Program-made: the position numbers and the translations under genes
Part shown: piece after piece, positions 1 to 9,880 of the stretch
Position numbering within the stretch: the stretch's first letter is position 1
How the letters are laid out: each line of letters opens with the position of its first letter
The notes under the pieces: model-generated
What the model saw: the letters and a program-made list of their open reading frames with translations, nothing else
Told to the model about the DNA's origin: nothing
Database searches by the model: none
NCBI RefSeq assembly: GCF_949987535.1
Contig: NC_080064.1
Location: forward strand, 44,473,937 to 44,537,936
DNA length: 64,000 nt
Origin: Balaenoptera acutorostrata
Taxonomy: Eukaryota > Chordata > Mammalia > Artiodactyla > Balaenopteridae
Direction: 5' to 3'

Positions 1-147
1 TGCAGCTCATGGGCTCCTTAGTTGTGGTTCGTGGGCTCCTTAGTTGCGGCATGCATGTGGGATCTAGTTCCCTGACCAGGGATCAAACCCAGGCCCCCCT
101 GCATTGGGAGTGTGGAGTCTTATCCACTGCGCCACCAGGGAAATCCC
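1..147 (-). mobile_element. tRNA-derived CHR-type SINE, cut by window edge
   Basis: The reverse complement from 147 reads the tRNA-like head of the family (a ccctggtggcgcagtgg-type A box, then a gatccctggtcaggg-type B-box region). The body continues off the left end of the window. Several point differences suggest it is not one of the youngest copies. Confidence 0.85.
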
Positions 148-337
148 TGCCTTTCTCTTATAAGGGCACTTGTGGTGGCATTTAGGGTCCATCCAGATAA
201 TTGAGGATAATCTCATCTCAAAAGCCTTAATTTCATCACATCTGCAAAAACCATATAAGGTAACGTTCACAGATTCCAGAGGTTGGGACCTGATATCTTT
301 GGGGGTCACCATTCAATCCACTATACCATACAAAACA

Positions 338-945
338 GCAATCACACTCCTAAGTGGTCCTAGAGAAATGAAAATGTATGTCTGCACAAAAACCTATATA
401 CAAATGTTCATAACGAATGAACTGTCAATACACATAACAACTTGAGTGGATTGCAAGATATTAAACAGAGTGCAAAAAGCCAATCTCAAAAGTTGTACAC
501 TGCATAATTCATCTATATAACACTTCTTAAATGACAAAATTATAGTGTGGAGAAGGGGTTAGTGGTTACCAGAGTTAGGTTTAGGAGGAAGGTATGACTA
601 TAAAGGGGTAGCATGAGACAGTTTCTTGGTGGTGATGGAACAGTTCTTAATCCTGATTGTGGTAGTGATTATATAAATCTACACATGTGGTAAGCTTCCA
701 TAGTACTATACACCAAAAAATAAGTCCATATAAAAATGGGTAAAATTGAACAGGATCTGTAGTTTAGTCAATTGTACTATGTCAATGGCAGTCTCCTAGT
801 TTTGAAATTACTCCATGGTTATGTAAGATATTATCATTGGGGAAAGCTAGGTGAAGGGTACAATGGAACTCTCCACTATTTTTGTAACTTTTTGTGAGCC
901 TTAAATTATTACAAATAGAAAGTTCAAAACAAAACAAAACAAAAA
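338..945 (+). mobile_element. Old L1 (L1M-type) 3'-end fragment
   Basis: A-rich sense-strand sequence with typical degraded L1 3' phrases, such as gtggttaccagagtt-like and atggaacagttctt-like segments, ending in an A-rich run near 930-945. No open reading frame survives. The subfamily assignment is by eye only. Confidence 0.5.
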
Positions 946-1487
946 AGGAATTGTTTGGCTCTGTAGATGAGAAGTCCAAAAGTAGGATGAGCTTTAGGAA
1001 TGGTTTCAATAGAAGTTCACAATGTCCTCATGCTTGTGGCTTTGTCCTCTGAGATTCTCTCAGCTTTGCCCTCTATCTTGTGTTGGCTTTCTCCTCAGAC
1101 TGATTTTTTCCCATGGTAGTAAGTTGGCTGCCAGCAGTCCCTGGGACTGTGTGCTTTTTGTTCCCGTCTAGCCAGGAGGAGAAAGAGGGAGCTATCTCTT
1201 CCTTCAACCAGGAGGGAAAAAAAAGGCCTGAGCTCTACCCTGATTGGACTACCTCAGGTCCTGTGCCCACCCTAAACCAATCACTGAACCCAGGGAAATG
1301 CTATGCACTGATTTCTCATCCCTGTAGCAAAGGAACAGGATTACTTGATGGGCTCGGATCAATCAGGCCCCCCTGCTGGAGCTGAGATGGGGCCAATCCT
1401 ACCCAAACATAATTACTATTACTGGGTGGGAAGAGGTGGAATGGATATTGTGTAGCCAACTCCAATGTCCCATACAGCCTCCTTCTT

Positions 1488-1850
1488 TTTTTTTCTTTTT
1501 TTAAAATTTTATTTATTTATTTATTTTTGGCTGTGCTGGGTCTTCATTGCTGCATGAGGGCTTTTCTCTAGTTGTGGCGAGCGGGGGCTACTCTTCGTTG
1601 CAGTGCACGGGCTTCTCATTGCAGTGGCTTCTCTTGTTGCAGAGCACAGGCTCTAGGCACGTGGGCTTCAGTAGTTGTGGCACGTGGGCTCAGTAGTTGT
1701 GGCTCACGGGCTCTAGAGCACAGGCTCAGTAGTTGCGGCGCATGGGCTTAGTTTCTCTGTGGCATGTGGGATCTTCCCGGACCAGGGCTCGAACTCATGT
1801 CCCCTGCATTGGCAGGCGGATTCTTAACCACTGCACCACCAGGGAAGCCC
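1488..1850 (-). mobile_element. Full-length CHR-type SINE
   Basis: Reading on the - strand gives the tRNA-related head, the tRNA-unrelated body and an A/T-rich (TTTA)n tail. It is flanked by a perfect 15-bp target-site duplication, tacagcctccttctt, at 1473-1487 and 1851-1865. This fixes the boundaries and indicates L1-mediated retrotransposition. Confidence 0.95.
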
Positions 1851-1929
1851 TACAGCCTCCTTCTTGAAATTCACTCTTCCCTTGGTTTCAGAGGCACCAT
1901 TCATCCTCGGTCTCTTCCAGCAATGGGTT

Positions 1930-3080
1930 TTAAAGCATAGGAGTTTTCTAGACAAAGAAGGTATAAAATGTCATTCCAGGCAGAAGAAACAGTAAAAGCG
2001 GAGACCCAGAGATGTGAAGGAATGGACCCATTCAGTGAACAATGAAATTTTGGTATAATAAAGCATAGAGTTCTTGAGGGAAGAGTAGTAGTAAAAAAGC
2101 TACAGAAGGGATGATGGGGCTAGTACATGAAGAACCTTGAATGCACCTCAAGGATCACGGGTAATGGGAAGATGTTGAATGCTTTTGAGAAAGAGCAGTA
2201 CATGAACTCACTTCACCTTAGAAAGATCTCTTTGGACTTCCCTGGTGATGCAGTGGTTAAGAATCAGCCTGCCAATGCAGGGGACATGGGTTCGAGCCCT
2301 GGTCTGGGAAGATCTCACATGCCGTGGAGCAGCAAAGCCCATGTGCCACAACTACTGAGCCCGTGTGCCACAACTACTGAAGCCCGCGTGCCTAGAGTCC
2401 GTGCTCGGCAACAAGAGAAGCCACCGCAATGAGAAGCCCACGCACTGCAACAAAGAGTAGTCCCCACTCGCCACAACTAGAGAAAGCCCACGCGCAGCAA
2501 CAAAGACCCAACACAGCCAAAAAAATAAAATAAAATAAATAAAAAGATCTCTCCGGCTATAGCCTGGAAGGTGGACTGGAGGGGACCCAACCGAAGGCTA
2601 TTTTGCCTGGGCAGAAGAAAATGAAAGCCCGACCTAGTGTGGTGGCCTTGAGGATGGAGAGAATGGGTGGAAATGGCAGATAGTGATTTGGTGGAATCAA
2701 CAGGACCTGGTGAATTGCTTGACTTTGGAAAGGGGTAGGGGGAGAAGGTGTGAGAGTTGACTCACATTTCTGGCTTGAACACTTGATATACTTTTTTTTA
2801 TCCAAGAAGGCAGGAATGCTTAATTGTGTCAAATGCTCCCGATAAGCCAAGGGAGACAATAACTTATAAGTAACCATGGGATTTAGTGACAAAAAGTTTC
2901 AAGTTCTGTTGAGGGCAGAAACCAAGCAAGCTGCAGCAGAATAAGTCATGAATGGGAAGTAGGATATAATAAGGCCAAGTGAGCTTCCTATCAAGCTCAG
3001 GTATAAAAGGAGGAGAGGATTAAGCAGCCAGTGAAGAGACTCATGAAATCTGTTCTTAAAGCAGAGAATAATGTATGTTT
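1930..3080 (+). repeat. Ancient dispersed repeat, family unassigned
   Basis: The sequence shares phrases with other copies in this window, such as ggcattccaggcaga, an 'aaccttgaatgc' block and later an 'actcacatttctggcttgaa' block. It is interrupted by the SINE at 2232-2542. It is heavily degraded and has no coding potential. Related copies lie near 6725, 22370, 27870, 38380 and 54940. Confidence 0.4.
2232..2542 (+). mobile_element. Full-length CHR-type SINE
   Basis: Head, body and A-rich tail are all present in + orientation. A 10-bp duplication, aaagatctct, lies at 2222-2231 and 2543-2552. The element splits an older repeat. Confidence 0.93.
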
Positions 3081-3472
3081 TTAAAATTTCTAGCACTTCC
3101 CTGCAGGCTAGCTGTGTAGTAAGCCTGTATCTTCACCTATAAAATTTTTAATAGTACCTACCACACAGGTTTTTAATAGTTTAATAGTACCTACCACACA
3201 GGTTTATGGTGAAGGTGAAGTCTTCACATGTCCTAACAATTGTTTATTGTCTGTCTCCCCCATTAAACGTTAAGTTCATGAGAAACATTGACAGTTCCTA
3301 GTTCATGATGTGGTATATTGTTAATGAATATTTGTTAAATGAATGATGCATTTAAGACTCTGAGCACAGTCCTGCCCAAGGTAAGCACTCAGGGAAGTTC
3401 AGCGTGTATGATCCTGATGGAAAGGAAGGGCTGCAGGAGGAAGCCCCACGCCCTCGGCTTGCTGTTTTCCAG

Positions 3473-3570
3473 ACCCTGACGAGGTACCGCCTGACTGCCA
3501 AGGTGGGAACATGGGCAATTCAGTGGAGGTGCCAGGAGTGAACCCTCTCGGGCAGAGTCACCCTTCCTGA
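3473..3570 (+). CDS. SHISAL2A: SHISAL2A (FAM159A) terminal exon, in-frame part
   Basis: SHISAL2A is a small shisa-like single-pass membrane protein; its N-terminal cysteine-rich and transmembrane parts would lie upstream of this window. The splice acceptor is tgctgttttccag at 3460-3472. Reading from 3475 gives about 31 residues, including PPDCQGGN and VEVPGVNPLGQS, which match my memory of the human C-terminal tail (SPDCQGVN ... AEVPKVSPLQQS). This frame stops at tga 3568-3570. The human protein continues for about 50 more residues, and those are recognisable downstream in another frame, so this copy would be truncated. The identification is firm because two consecutive blocks match in order. 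Whether the truncation is real or an assembly error is not known. Confidence 0.78.
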
Positions 3571-3712
3571 ACCCATGGCCGGACTGCAATGAACAGCAGG
3601 CCATGGACCCCAAACGCCTCCTCCGGCACTGCTTCATGGCTACAGTGACGGCCGGTGACATTCCAGGCAGCCCAGAGGAGGACCCTGTCCCCAGTCTAGA
3701 CCAGCTCCATAA
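3564..3712 (+). pseudogene. SHISAL2A: Out-of-frame remainder of SHISAL2A C-terminal coding region
   Basis: Starting at 3564, one frame away from the exon's opening frame, the sequence encodes FLNPWPDCNEQQAM followed by KRLLRHCFMATVT and DIPGSPEE. These resemble the human end LNPQLESNEGQAV, KRLLHHCFMATVT and DIPGSPEE. The simplest reading is loss of one base (or gain of two) around 3562-3563. In this second frame no stop occurs where the human protein ends; the frame runs on to 3833. A taa at 3710-3712 in the third frame may be the ancestral stop, which would imply a further small indel. The strong residue conservation argues that the damage is recent, or is a sequencing or assembly artefact. 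Confidence 0.72.
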
Positions 3713-4439
3713 ACACCCTGTAAATGTCTCTGCACCATCCTCTTCTGGAGTCTCTCTTCTTGGTAAAAAGGTGGGGCTGGGGATAATCAAAGGGACTTTG
3801 GAACCTAGAGGCATAAATGAGGGCTTTTCCTAGCAAACCCACTCAGGTCTTACTGTGGATCCAGCCATAGTGCTCTGCCTGGCCCACTGTGGGCCGAAGG
3901 GAGTTTAGACATGGGTCCCCGGTAAAATGGTCGTAACAGCTGCAGGCAATCAAGGAGAAGCCTGGGGCCTGTGGAGACTCAGAGGAGCCCCTCGCCTAAC
4001 CTGGGGAGTCAGAGAATTCGGACTTGGTCTTCCTGCCACAGAGCAGATGTACTTAGGAAGCCCAGGGAAGATGACCAGGACCCTGGGGCAGGTGACTCGT
4101 GCCCCTCCAGCAGCTCTGTGTCGCTCCTGGAGTGAGTCCCTTGCCAAGGAACAGAAGGAGAGGGAGTGTAGGGTACATACACAGGGCCCAGCCGTGTTTA
4201 ATATCATTCAGTTCCTCAGGTGAATGAAAGAGTGAATGATCGCGTGAGGGAGGGAACGAATGGTTAATAGGCTCCACAGTGTGGCCTGGATAAAGTCCCT
4301 TAGTCTAGCTGAGCCTCAGTTCCCTTGCAGGGTCACGGTGAGTGTTCAATGAGTTGATGGATATGAACTCTCTTCCTAAACATGAAAGTACTACAAAAAC
4401 TCCAAAAATTACAGGTGAGTGTTTTTCAATATAACTTAG

Positions 4440-4640
4440 TAATTAAGAGCAGGGACTCTGGGGCCAAATGCCTGCTTTAAATCTGGTCCCTGCCCTTACT
4501 TGCTAAATAACATTTGTGCCTAATCATCTGTACAAGCAGGGATAACAGCAATATCTACCTCGTAAGGCTTGGGGGAGGATTAAACTACTTAGTCCATGCA
4601 AAGCATCACACTTAGAACAGTGTTGGCTAACGGAAAGCAC
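4440..4640 (+). repeat. MIR-type ancient SINE relic
   Basis: It contains the MIR-like progression: gggactctggggccaaa, a ctgccctta block, a taacagcaatatctacctc block, then aggattaaacta. It is degraded, and its boundaries are approximate. Confidence 0.6.
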
Positions 4641-5023
4641 TGTGTTATCTATTATTATTGGGTTTTTAAAATATTGTTAGTCTGATAGCAAAGGAATCTT
4701 AGGGCAGGATGCTGACTGCCTCCCCTCTCTCCCAGCTGCTCTCCTTATCTTAATTTTGGCAATGGCTTTAGGCTTTGCCTTGGGGGCGCGAGGCAAAGAT
4801 GGGGAGACTCAGTAGCCACTGAAGGCAGTTCTTGACATTCCTGACAGTGATATGACTCACTACTGGATTTGGCAACACTGAAATGGTCACTCTTAGATAT
4901 CTGTGCATGGGGCCTGAACCAGCCAAGGGTATATGATGGGCAGCAAGGCAGGGTGAGTCACCTGAGAAGTGCCCTAGGCTGCAAATCAAGAGATTTTGGT
5001 TCTGGTCTTGCTTTTTTTGTGGT

Positions 5024-5028
<5 letters not shown>

Positions 5029-5074
<46 letters not shown>

Positions 5075-5076
5075 GT
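5029..5076 (+). repeat. (TG)n microsatellite
   Basis: About 22 tandem TG units with one TGCG interruption near the 3' end. Such tracts are length-polymorphic. Confidence 0.97.
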
Positions 5077-5443
5077 TATTCTCAGCACTCTAAACCCAGC
5101 ACCTTTGTCCCCTTATTGTACATTCCGTGGTGTCTATCCTGTGCCAGGACCTGTGCAGGTTACCAGAAACAACAGGGAATCAGCCACAGCTCCTGCCCTC
5201 AAGGGGTTCATATGGAGGGTGAGGTGGGCACACAAAAGGGCAGTGGGCCCACTGGTGGCCCTTTATGCAGCTGGAGGGAGGAATAAGTGATGTCTGAGCT
5301 GAATCATCAAAGATGAGTCAAAGTTTCCAGGTGAGACAGAGTCAGAAGAAATTATGGCCAGAGTACAGCCTGTTCAAAAACAGTGAGAGAGCCTAGCACA
5401 GCCCAGGAATTGCAAGTTATTTGTTGTAGAGAGAGCTTAGGGT

Positions 5444-5446
<3 letters not shown>

Positions 5447-5480
<34 letters not shown>
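5447..5480 (+). repeat. (TG)n microsatellite
   Basis: Uninterrupted TG repeat of about 17 units, roughly 370 bp downstream of a longer TG tract of the same strand phase. Confidence 0.97.
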
Positions 5481-5481
<1 letters not shown>

Positions 5482-5733
5482 CAGGAATGGGTGATAGGTG
5501 GGAGATTTAGTCACTGATGCTCTACGTGACATTTCACAGCACAGATCCTGTCTCTCTCCTTGGTACCCCCATTAGGAAAATTCAGTTTTTCTCAGAACAC
5601 TTTCTGTGCTGGCCTTCTGGCAGGTTACAAGGAAGAATCCTATAAAGACCTTATTTTTAGGCTGTTGATGGTCTGTTAGGGGGAGATGATCTGTAAATTC
5701 TAAAAACTCAAGTGGTCATCAGTGGCCTAAGCC

Positions 5734-5910
5734 CATGGTTCTCAAACTTCAGCCTGCATCAGAATCAGCTGGAGGGCTTATTTAAAACACAGATTGTTGC
5801 TCCCTGCCCTCGGAGTGTCTGATTGGGTAGGTCTGGAGTAAGCCCTCAGAATTTGCATTTCTAACTCGTTCCAGGTGCTGCTGCTGCTGGGCTGGGACCA
5901 CCCTTTGAGC
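5734..5910 (+). mobile_element. MER5A-like non-autonomous hAT DNA transposon relic
   Basis: It begins ggttctcaaactt, continues with gcatcagaatcagctgga and agaatttgcatttcta, and ends near gctgggaccaccctttgag, in the order expected for MER5A-family elements. Copies of similar layout occur at 48926, 50485, 58773 and 60515. Confidence 0.65.
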
Positions 5911-6724
5911 TCCACCGGCCAGGAAGAATAAAGAGAATTGGAGCTGTGGAGGCTAGGAGGAGACCTCACACTGAGCAGGGCTGAAGGCCTGGTAGGTTTT
6001 CCCCAGCCAGAGCCTCTGTGGATGGGGTGGGGATAGGTGGAAAATAGATTTCTGTGCTGCCTCTGCTGATCTACACATCCCAGGCCCCATAAAACTCCTC
6101 CCCCACCCCCCTCCAGTGCTCCTCCTCATTGCCCTTGTTCAGCTTCTCTGGTTTGAATTCAATCAGCCCCCAGAGCTGGGTCACAATGGGGTTGGCTTGC
6201 TTCAGGCCTAGGTTGGAAACAAACTGCCCAACCGGTGGTGCAGGAACCCCCTCCCCCAAGGCAGCCAAGGAGGAAGGAAGCCGGGTGGGCTGACGCACAG
6301 ACAGAAATAGTCTGAGCTCACTGCCGCTCCTAAGCACACATTGACCGGCAATTATTTCTTGTAAATTGCTTTCCTGGTTATGTTCAGAACATGTGCGTGT
6401 GCCTGCCTGAGAACAAACACTCAGAGGGCAGGGGGTGGAGGTGGCTCACTGCGGAGAGGGCTCTAGATGGAGTGGAGCCCAAGTCTCAATCTTCGGCCAA
6501 GAATTAGGGAACTCTTGGATCTTAGAACTTGGAAATATTAGAACTTTCCACTCACCTTTATGGCACTCCTGTCAGGTGGTTTTCTAGCCTCTCCTCAAAT
6601 ATGCACATTTGTTTGTTCCTTCAACATTGATTGACAGTGATTCTCTGCCAGGATCTGGGCTAAATGAAATCCCAGTCCCCATCCTCAAGGAGTTCATGGC
6701 TATGGCATCTATGGGAGATCCCTA

Positions 6725-7060
6725 ACCCAGCCAAAAGCTTCAGGGAAGGCTTCCTGGAGAAAGTGATGCCCGAATTAAGGCTTGAAGGATCCACTGATGG
6801 GGGAACGGGAGTTTGTGGTACAAGACGGAGAATAGCATTCAAGGCAGAGGGAACTGATACACAAAGACCCAGAGCTAAGAGACAGCATATGATGATTTCA
6901 AGGAACAAGAAGTAGTTGAGTTTGGTGAACACTACAGTCAAGGTGAGGGATGGTGAGATTTAAAGCTGGAGGGATATACGGGCCAAGTCCTGAAGTCTTT
7001 GCCACATCAAGGGGCTTGGGCTTCATCCTCCTGGCAAGGACGAGCCATAGGAAAGGGTTT
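6725..7060 (+). repeat. Ancient dispersed repeat, family unassigned
   Basis: Its phrases include gaaggcttcctggagaaagt, aaggcagagggaactga and ggggcttgggcttcatcct, in the same order as in other copies in the window. It is about 30 percent or more diverged by eye. Confidence 0.45.
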
Positions 7061-7526
7061 AAAGCATTGGAAGGAACTCGGCACCTTATGCGATAGTTTT
7101 TTATGTTCTTTATGACACTGAAGTAAAATTTGCCACCAGGAGCTCTGCTTTCAGGGCCTGTTCAACAGCTGCCCCTGTGGTTCCTGAAATGTCAGAAGTC
7201 TGATGGACAGTGATGGATCGTGTGCCCACAAGAAATGGCTCAAGCCTTGGACATCTCTCCTCTTGTCAGGAGGAGGCCATGCCACTGCCATTTGGGACAC
7301 TGCTCCTCCTGGTCTGTGTCCAGTTAGCTCAGGGGCCAGAGTATAGGCAACCAAAGCCCAGGGCACAGGCCAGAGCCCAGGGGAGCAACATGCCTTGCTC
7401 TGTCCCAGAGACCTGGGATGCTTTCATGTGTGGAACACTCACAAGGGTGTGAGTGGCTCCCTGCACACCTTCTACGTACCTCACAGGATCAAGGCCATCC
7501 AGAGTGGGTGGTCCACTCAGGGAGTG

Positions 7527-7665
7527 GTTTTTGTTGTTGTTATTTTTGTGTTTTTTTGTCTGCACCATGCAGCATGTAGGATCTTAGTTCCCCCACCAGG
7601 GATCAAACCTGAGCCCCCTGCATTGGAAGCATGGAGTCTTAACCACTGGACCACCAGGGAAGTCC
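7527..7665 (-). mobile_element. Short tRNA-derived SINE
   Basis: The reverse complement reads gggacttccctggtggtcc, then the B-box-like gtttgatccctggtg, then an A-rich tail. This shorter family lacks the long tRNA-unrelated body of the CHR copies. The duplication cagggagtg lies at 7518-7526 and 7666-7674. Confidence 0.88.
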
Positions 7666-8317
7666 CAGGGAGTGTTGATTGAGGATGTACTGTGAGCCCA
7701 GCACTGTGACAAGCCTTAAGGGATAGAGGATGCAGCCCTGCCCTTAGGGGATTACTCACTAGGGATGAAAAGTAGGTTTGACCCATGAAACCCCTAGAGA
7801 GTAATAAGATTTCAAAAGCAAATGCCAAGCTGTGGGGTAAAAGGCCATTAGAGTTGCAGAGATTCTAAAACAGGAGAAAAGAAGTAGTTTGGACACCTTT
7901 GTGGAGGAAGAGGGGGTTGAATTTGACCTTGATGGACCATGGCAATATTTGAAGGGTCTCAGTGAGGTAGAGGAAGTGTTCTATAATGTCAACTTTATAT
8001 TTAAAGAGGGTCACTTGTGGCTCCAAGGGCTTTGGACGAGTAGACTATGTACCACCCCACCCCCAGCCATAGTCATTCAATAAACTACACTTAATATGTT
8101 TTGTGTGCCTTGCCCTGAGCTCTAGGAACAAAGAAATGAATCAGTCATAATTCCTGCTCTTGGGGAGTTCTCAGGCTATTGGGGAAAGACTGATAGATTA
8201 ATACACAATTACAATAGTTTGGAAAGTGCTATGATTTCTTCATTCATCGTTTGAAAGATGGCTTACCACTAAGATAGGTTATACAAGCCTACATGGCGTT
8301 GCATTAGTGCAATGAAA

Positions 8318-8765
8318 CTTTGCCACCCCTCCCATCCAGTAGTGGAATGTATTTTTCCATCCTTTGTTTCTGTGCCGACTTTGTGACTTGCTTTGACAAA
8401 CAGCAAATGGCAGAAGTGACACTGCGCTATTTTGAGTCTAGGCCTCAAAAGACCTTGCAGCTTCCTCTCTCACCCTCTTGGAATGCAGTGTCACCATGTA
8501 AGGAAGCCTGGGCTAGCCTGCTGGCAGATGAGACCATGTAGAATATACGTGAGCTCTCCACTGAGGCCCCCAGGCCAACCAGCTCCCAGCTGAGCTACCA
8601 GATTACTGCAACTACTGAGTGACCCCAGGTGAGATCAGCAGAAGAACCGCCAGCTAAGCCTAGCCCAAAGTGCCAATCCACAGACTCATTAGCAAATAAG
8701 TGGTTACTGTTTTAAGCCATATGTTTTGGGGTAGTTTTTTACACAGCAACAGATTACTGGTATAA
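8318..8765 (+). mobile_element. MLT1-like (MaLR/ERVL) LTR relic
   Basis: Ordered phrases of this LTR type are visible: tttgtgacttgctttgac, ggaagcctgggctagcctg, cagcagaagaaccgcc, and a 3' end with gttttaagcca and cagcaacagattactgg. It is old and degraded and has no internal viral genes. The subfamily is not determined. Confidence 0.55.
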
Positions 8766-9336
8766 TTCTTTTTTCATATTTCATTACAACTGTGAATATA
8801 CCTGTCTTCTCCGTTTTTTGATAAGCCCCTCATTAGAGGAAAGAAACGTCTTTGTGCCATCTTCTGTTTGCCACTCCAGACCCACTCTCCATATCTTAGA
8901 AGGATGATTTGCATGATTTACATTAAGGCACTACTGTGCCCTTTGGATTCTGTTAGGGTTTGGTCAACTAAAGTCCCAGCAGAGTATAAATTCCCCTAGC
9001 TTCCTCCCTGAAGTTACATCATGGGCTGGCTGCATCTCTATACCAAGGACATAGCTCCTGTCACACTGTCCTTACCACAGCTCTCTTTGAGAGAGATTCT
9101 TGTAATTGCTACCTCCTTGCTCCTTTAGGCCTAAGGGTAGTAACTAGTGCCCTAACATTACTTGCCCTATTCCTTGTCCCTGTATTACATAATCCCTTTA
9201 TTAAACTCTTCTCAAATTACCCAATTTGAGAAATGCCATCTTTTTCCTTCTGGCACCCTGATTGATAGTGTTGTATTAATTAATCTATCCCAGCTGCCAG
9301 CTCTCTCATGGTATATGCTCAATAAATGTTATTTGG

Positions 9337-9653
9337 GGGCTTCCCTGGTGGCGCAGTGGTTGAGAGTCTGCCTGCCAATGCAGGGGACACGGGTTCGAGC
9401 CCTGGTCTGGGAAGATCCCACATGCCGCGGAGCAACTAGGCCCGTGAGCCACAATTGCTGAGCCTGCGCGTCTGGAGCCTGTGCTCCGCAACAAGAGAGG
9501 CCACGATAGTGAGAGGCCCGCGCACCGCGATGAAGAGTGGCCCCCACTTGCCAGCAACTAGAGAAAGCCCTCGCACAGAAACGAAGACCCAACACAGCCA
9601 TAAAATAAAAATAAATAAATAAAAATTAAAAAAAAATTAAAAAAAAAAAAATA
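9337..9653 (+). mobile_element. Full-length CHR-type SINE, younger subtype
   Basis: It carries the subtype phrases 'gtggttgagagtctgcctg', 'cgatagtgagaggccc' and 'gcgatgaagagtggcc'. The tail is A-rich with ATAA units. A perfect 16-bp duplication, aataaatgttatttgg, lies at 9321-9336 and 9654-9669, which suggests a recent insertion. Confidence 0.96.
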
Positions 9654-9714
9654 AATAAATGTTATTTGGTGAAGGAATAAAAATTCCAAGGGATCTGCTG
9701 TTAGAGTTATACTT

Positions 9715-9880
9715 CGGTCAGAAAGACTTGGGTCTGGATCTTGGCTCTGTGGCTTCCTAGCTGTGTAGCCTTGGCCAAATTTCTTCACTCCTCTGAGCCT
9801 CAGTTTCCTCATATGTTAAATAACAAATAGCAACACTGCAGGATTGTTGCTCAGATTGTATTGATAATGTTTGTAAAATC
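9715..9880 (+). repeat. MIR ancient SINE relic
   Basis: The classical MIR core is readable: ggcttcctagctgtgtagcc, ttggccaaatttcttcac and gagcctcagtttcctcat, followed by a degraded 3' part. Confidence 0.8.

Larger units (their letters stand above)
1..3472 (+). other. SHISAL2A: Inferred last intron of SHISAL2A
   Basis: The terminal SHISAL2A exon begins at 3473 behind a good splice acceptor and starts with two bases that complete a codon from an earlier exon, so the preceding sequence should be intron. No earlier SHISAL2A exon was recognised. The stretch holds a truncated SINE at the edge, an old L1 3' end, two full CHR SINEs and an ancient dispersed repeat. Bases 1000-1470 contain nothing I can assign. 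Confidence 0.6.

Noticed and set aside
3389..3814. 141-codon open frame on the - strand
   Set aside because: It is the antisense of the SHISAL2A terminal exon and its flank. The GC-rich exon keeps the opposite strand open, and no protein family is recognisable.
5027..5093. Cys/Val-repeat open frames
   Set aside because: These are translations of the TG microsatellite.
9337..9420. Genuine tRNA gene
   Set aside because: The A-box and B-box-like parts belong to the SINE head. The full SINE body and tail follow, and no intact cloverleaf was found.
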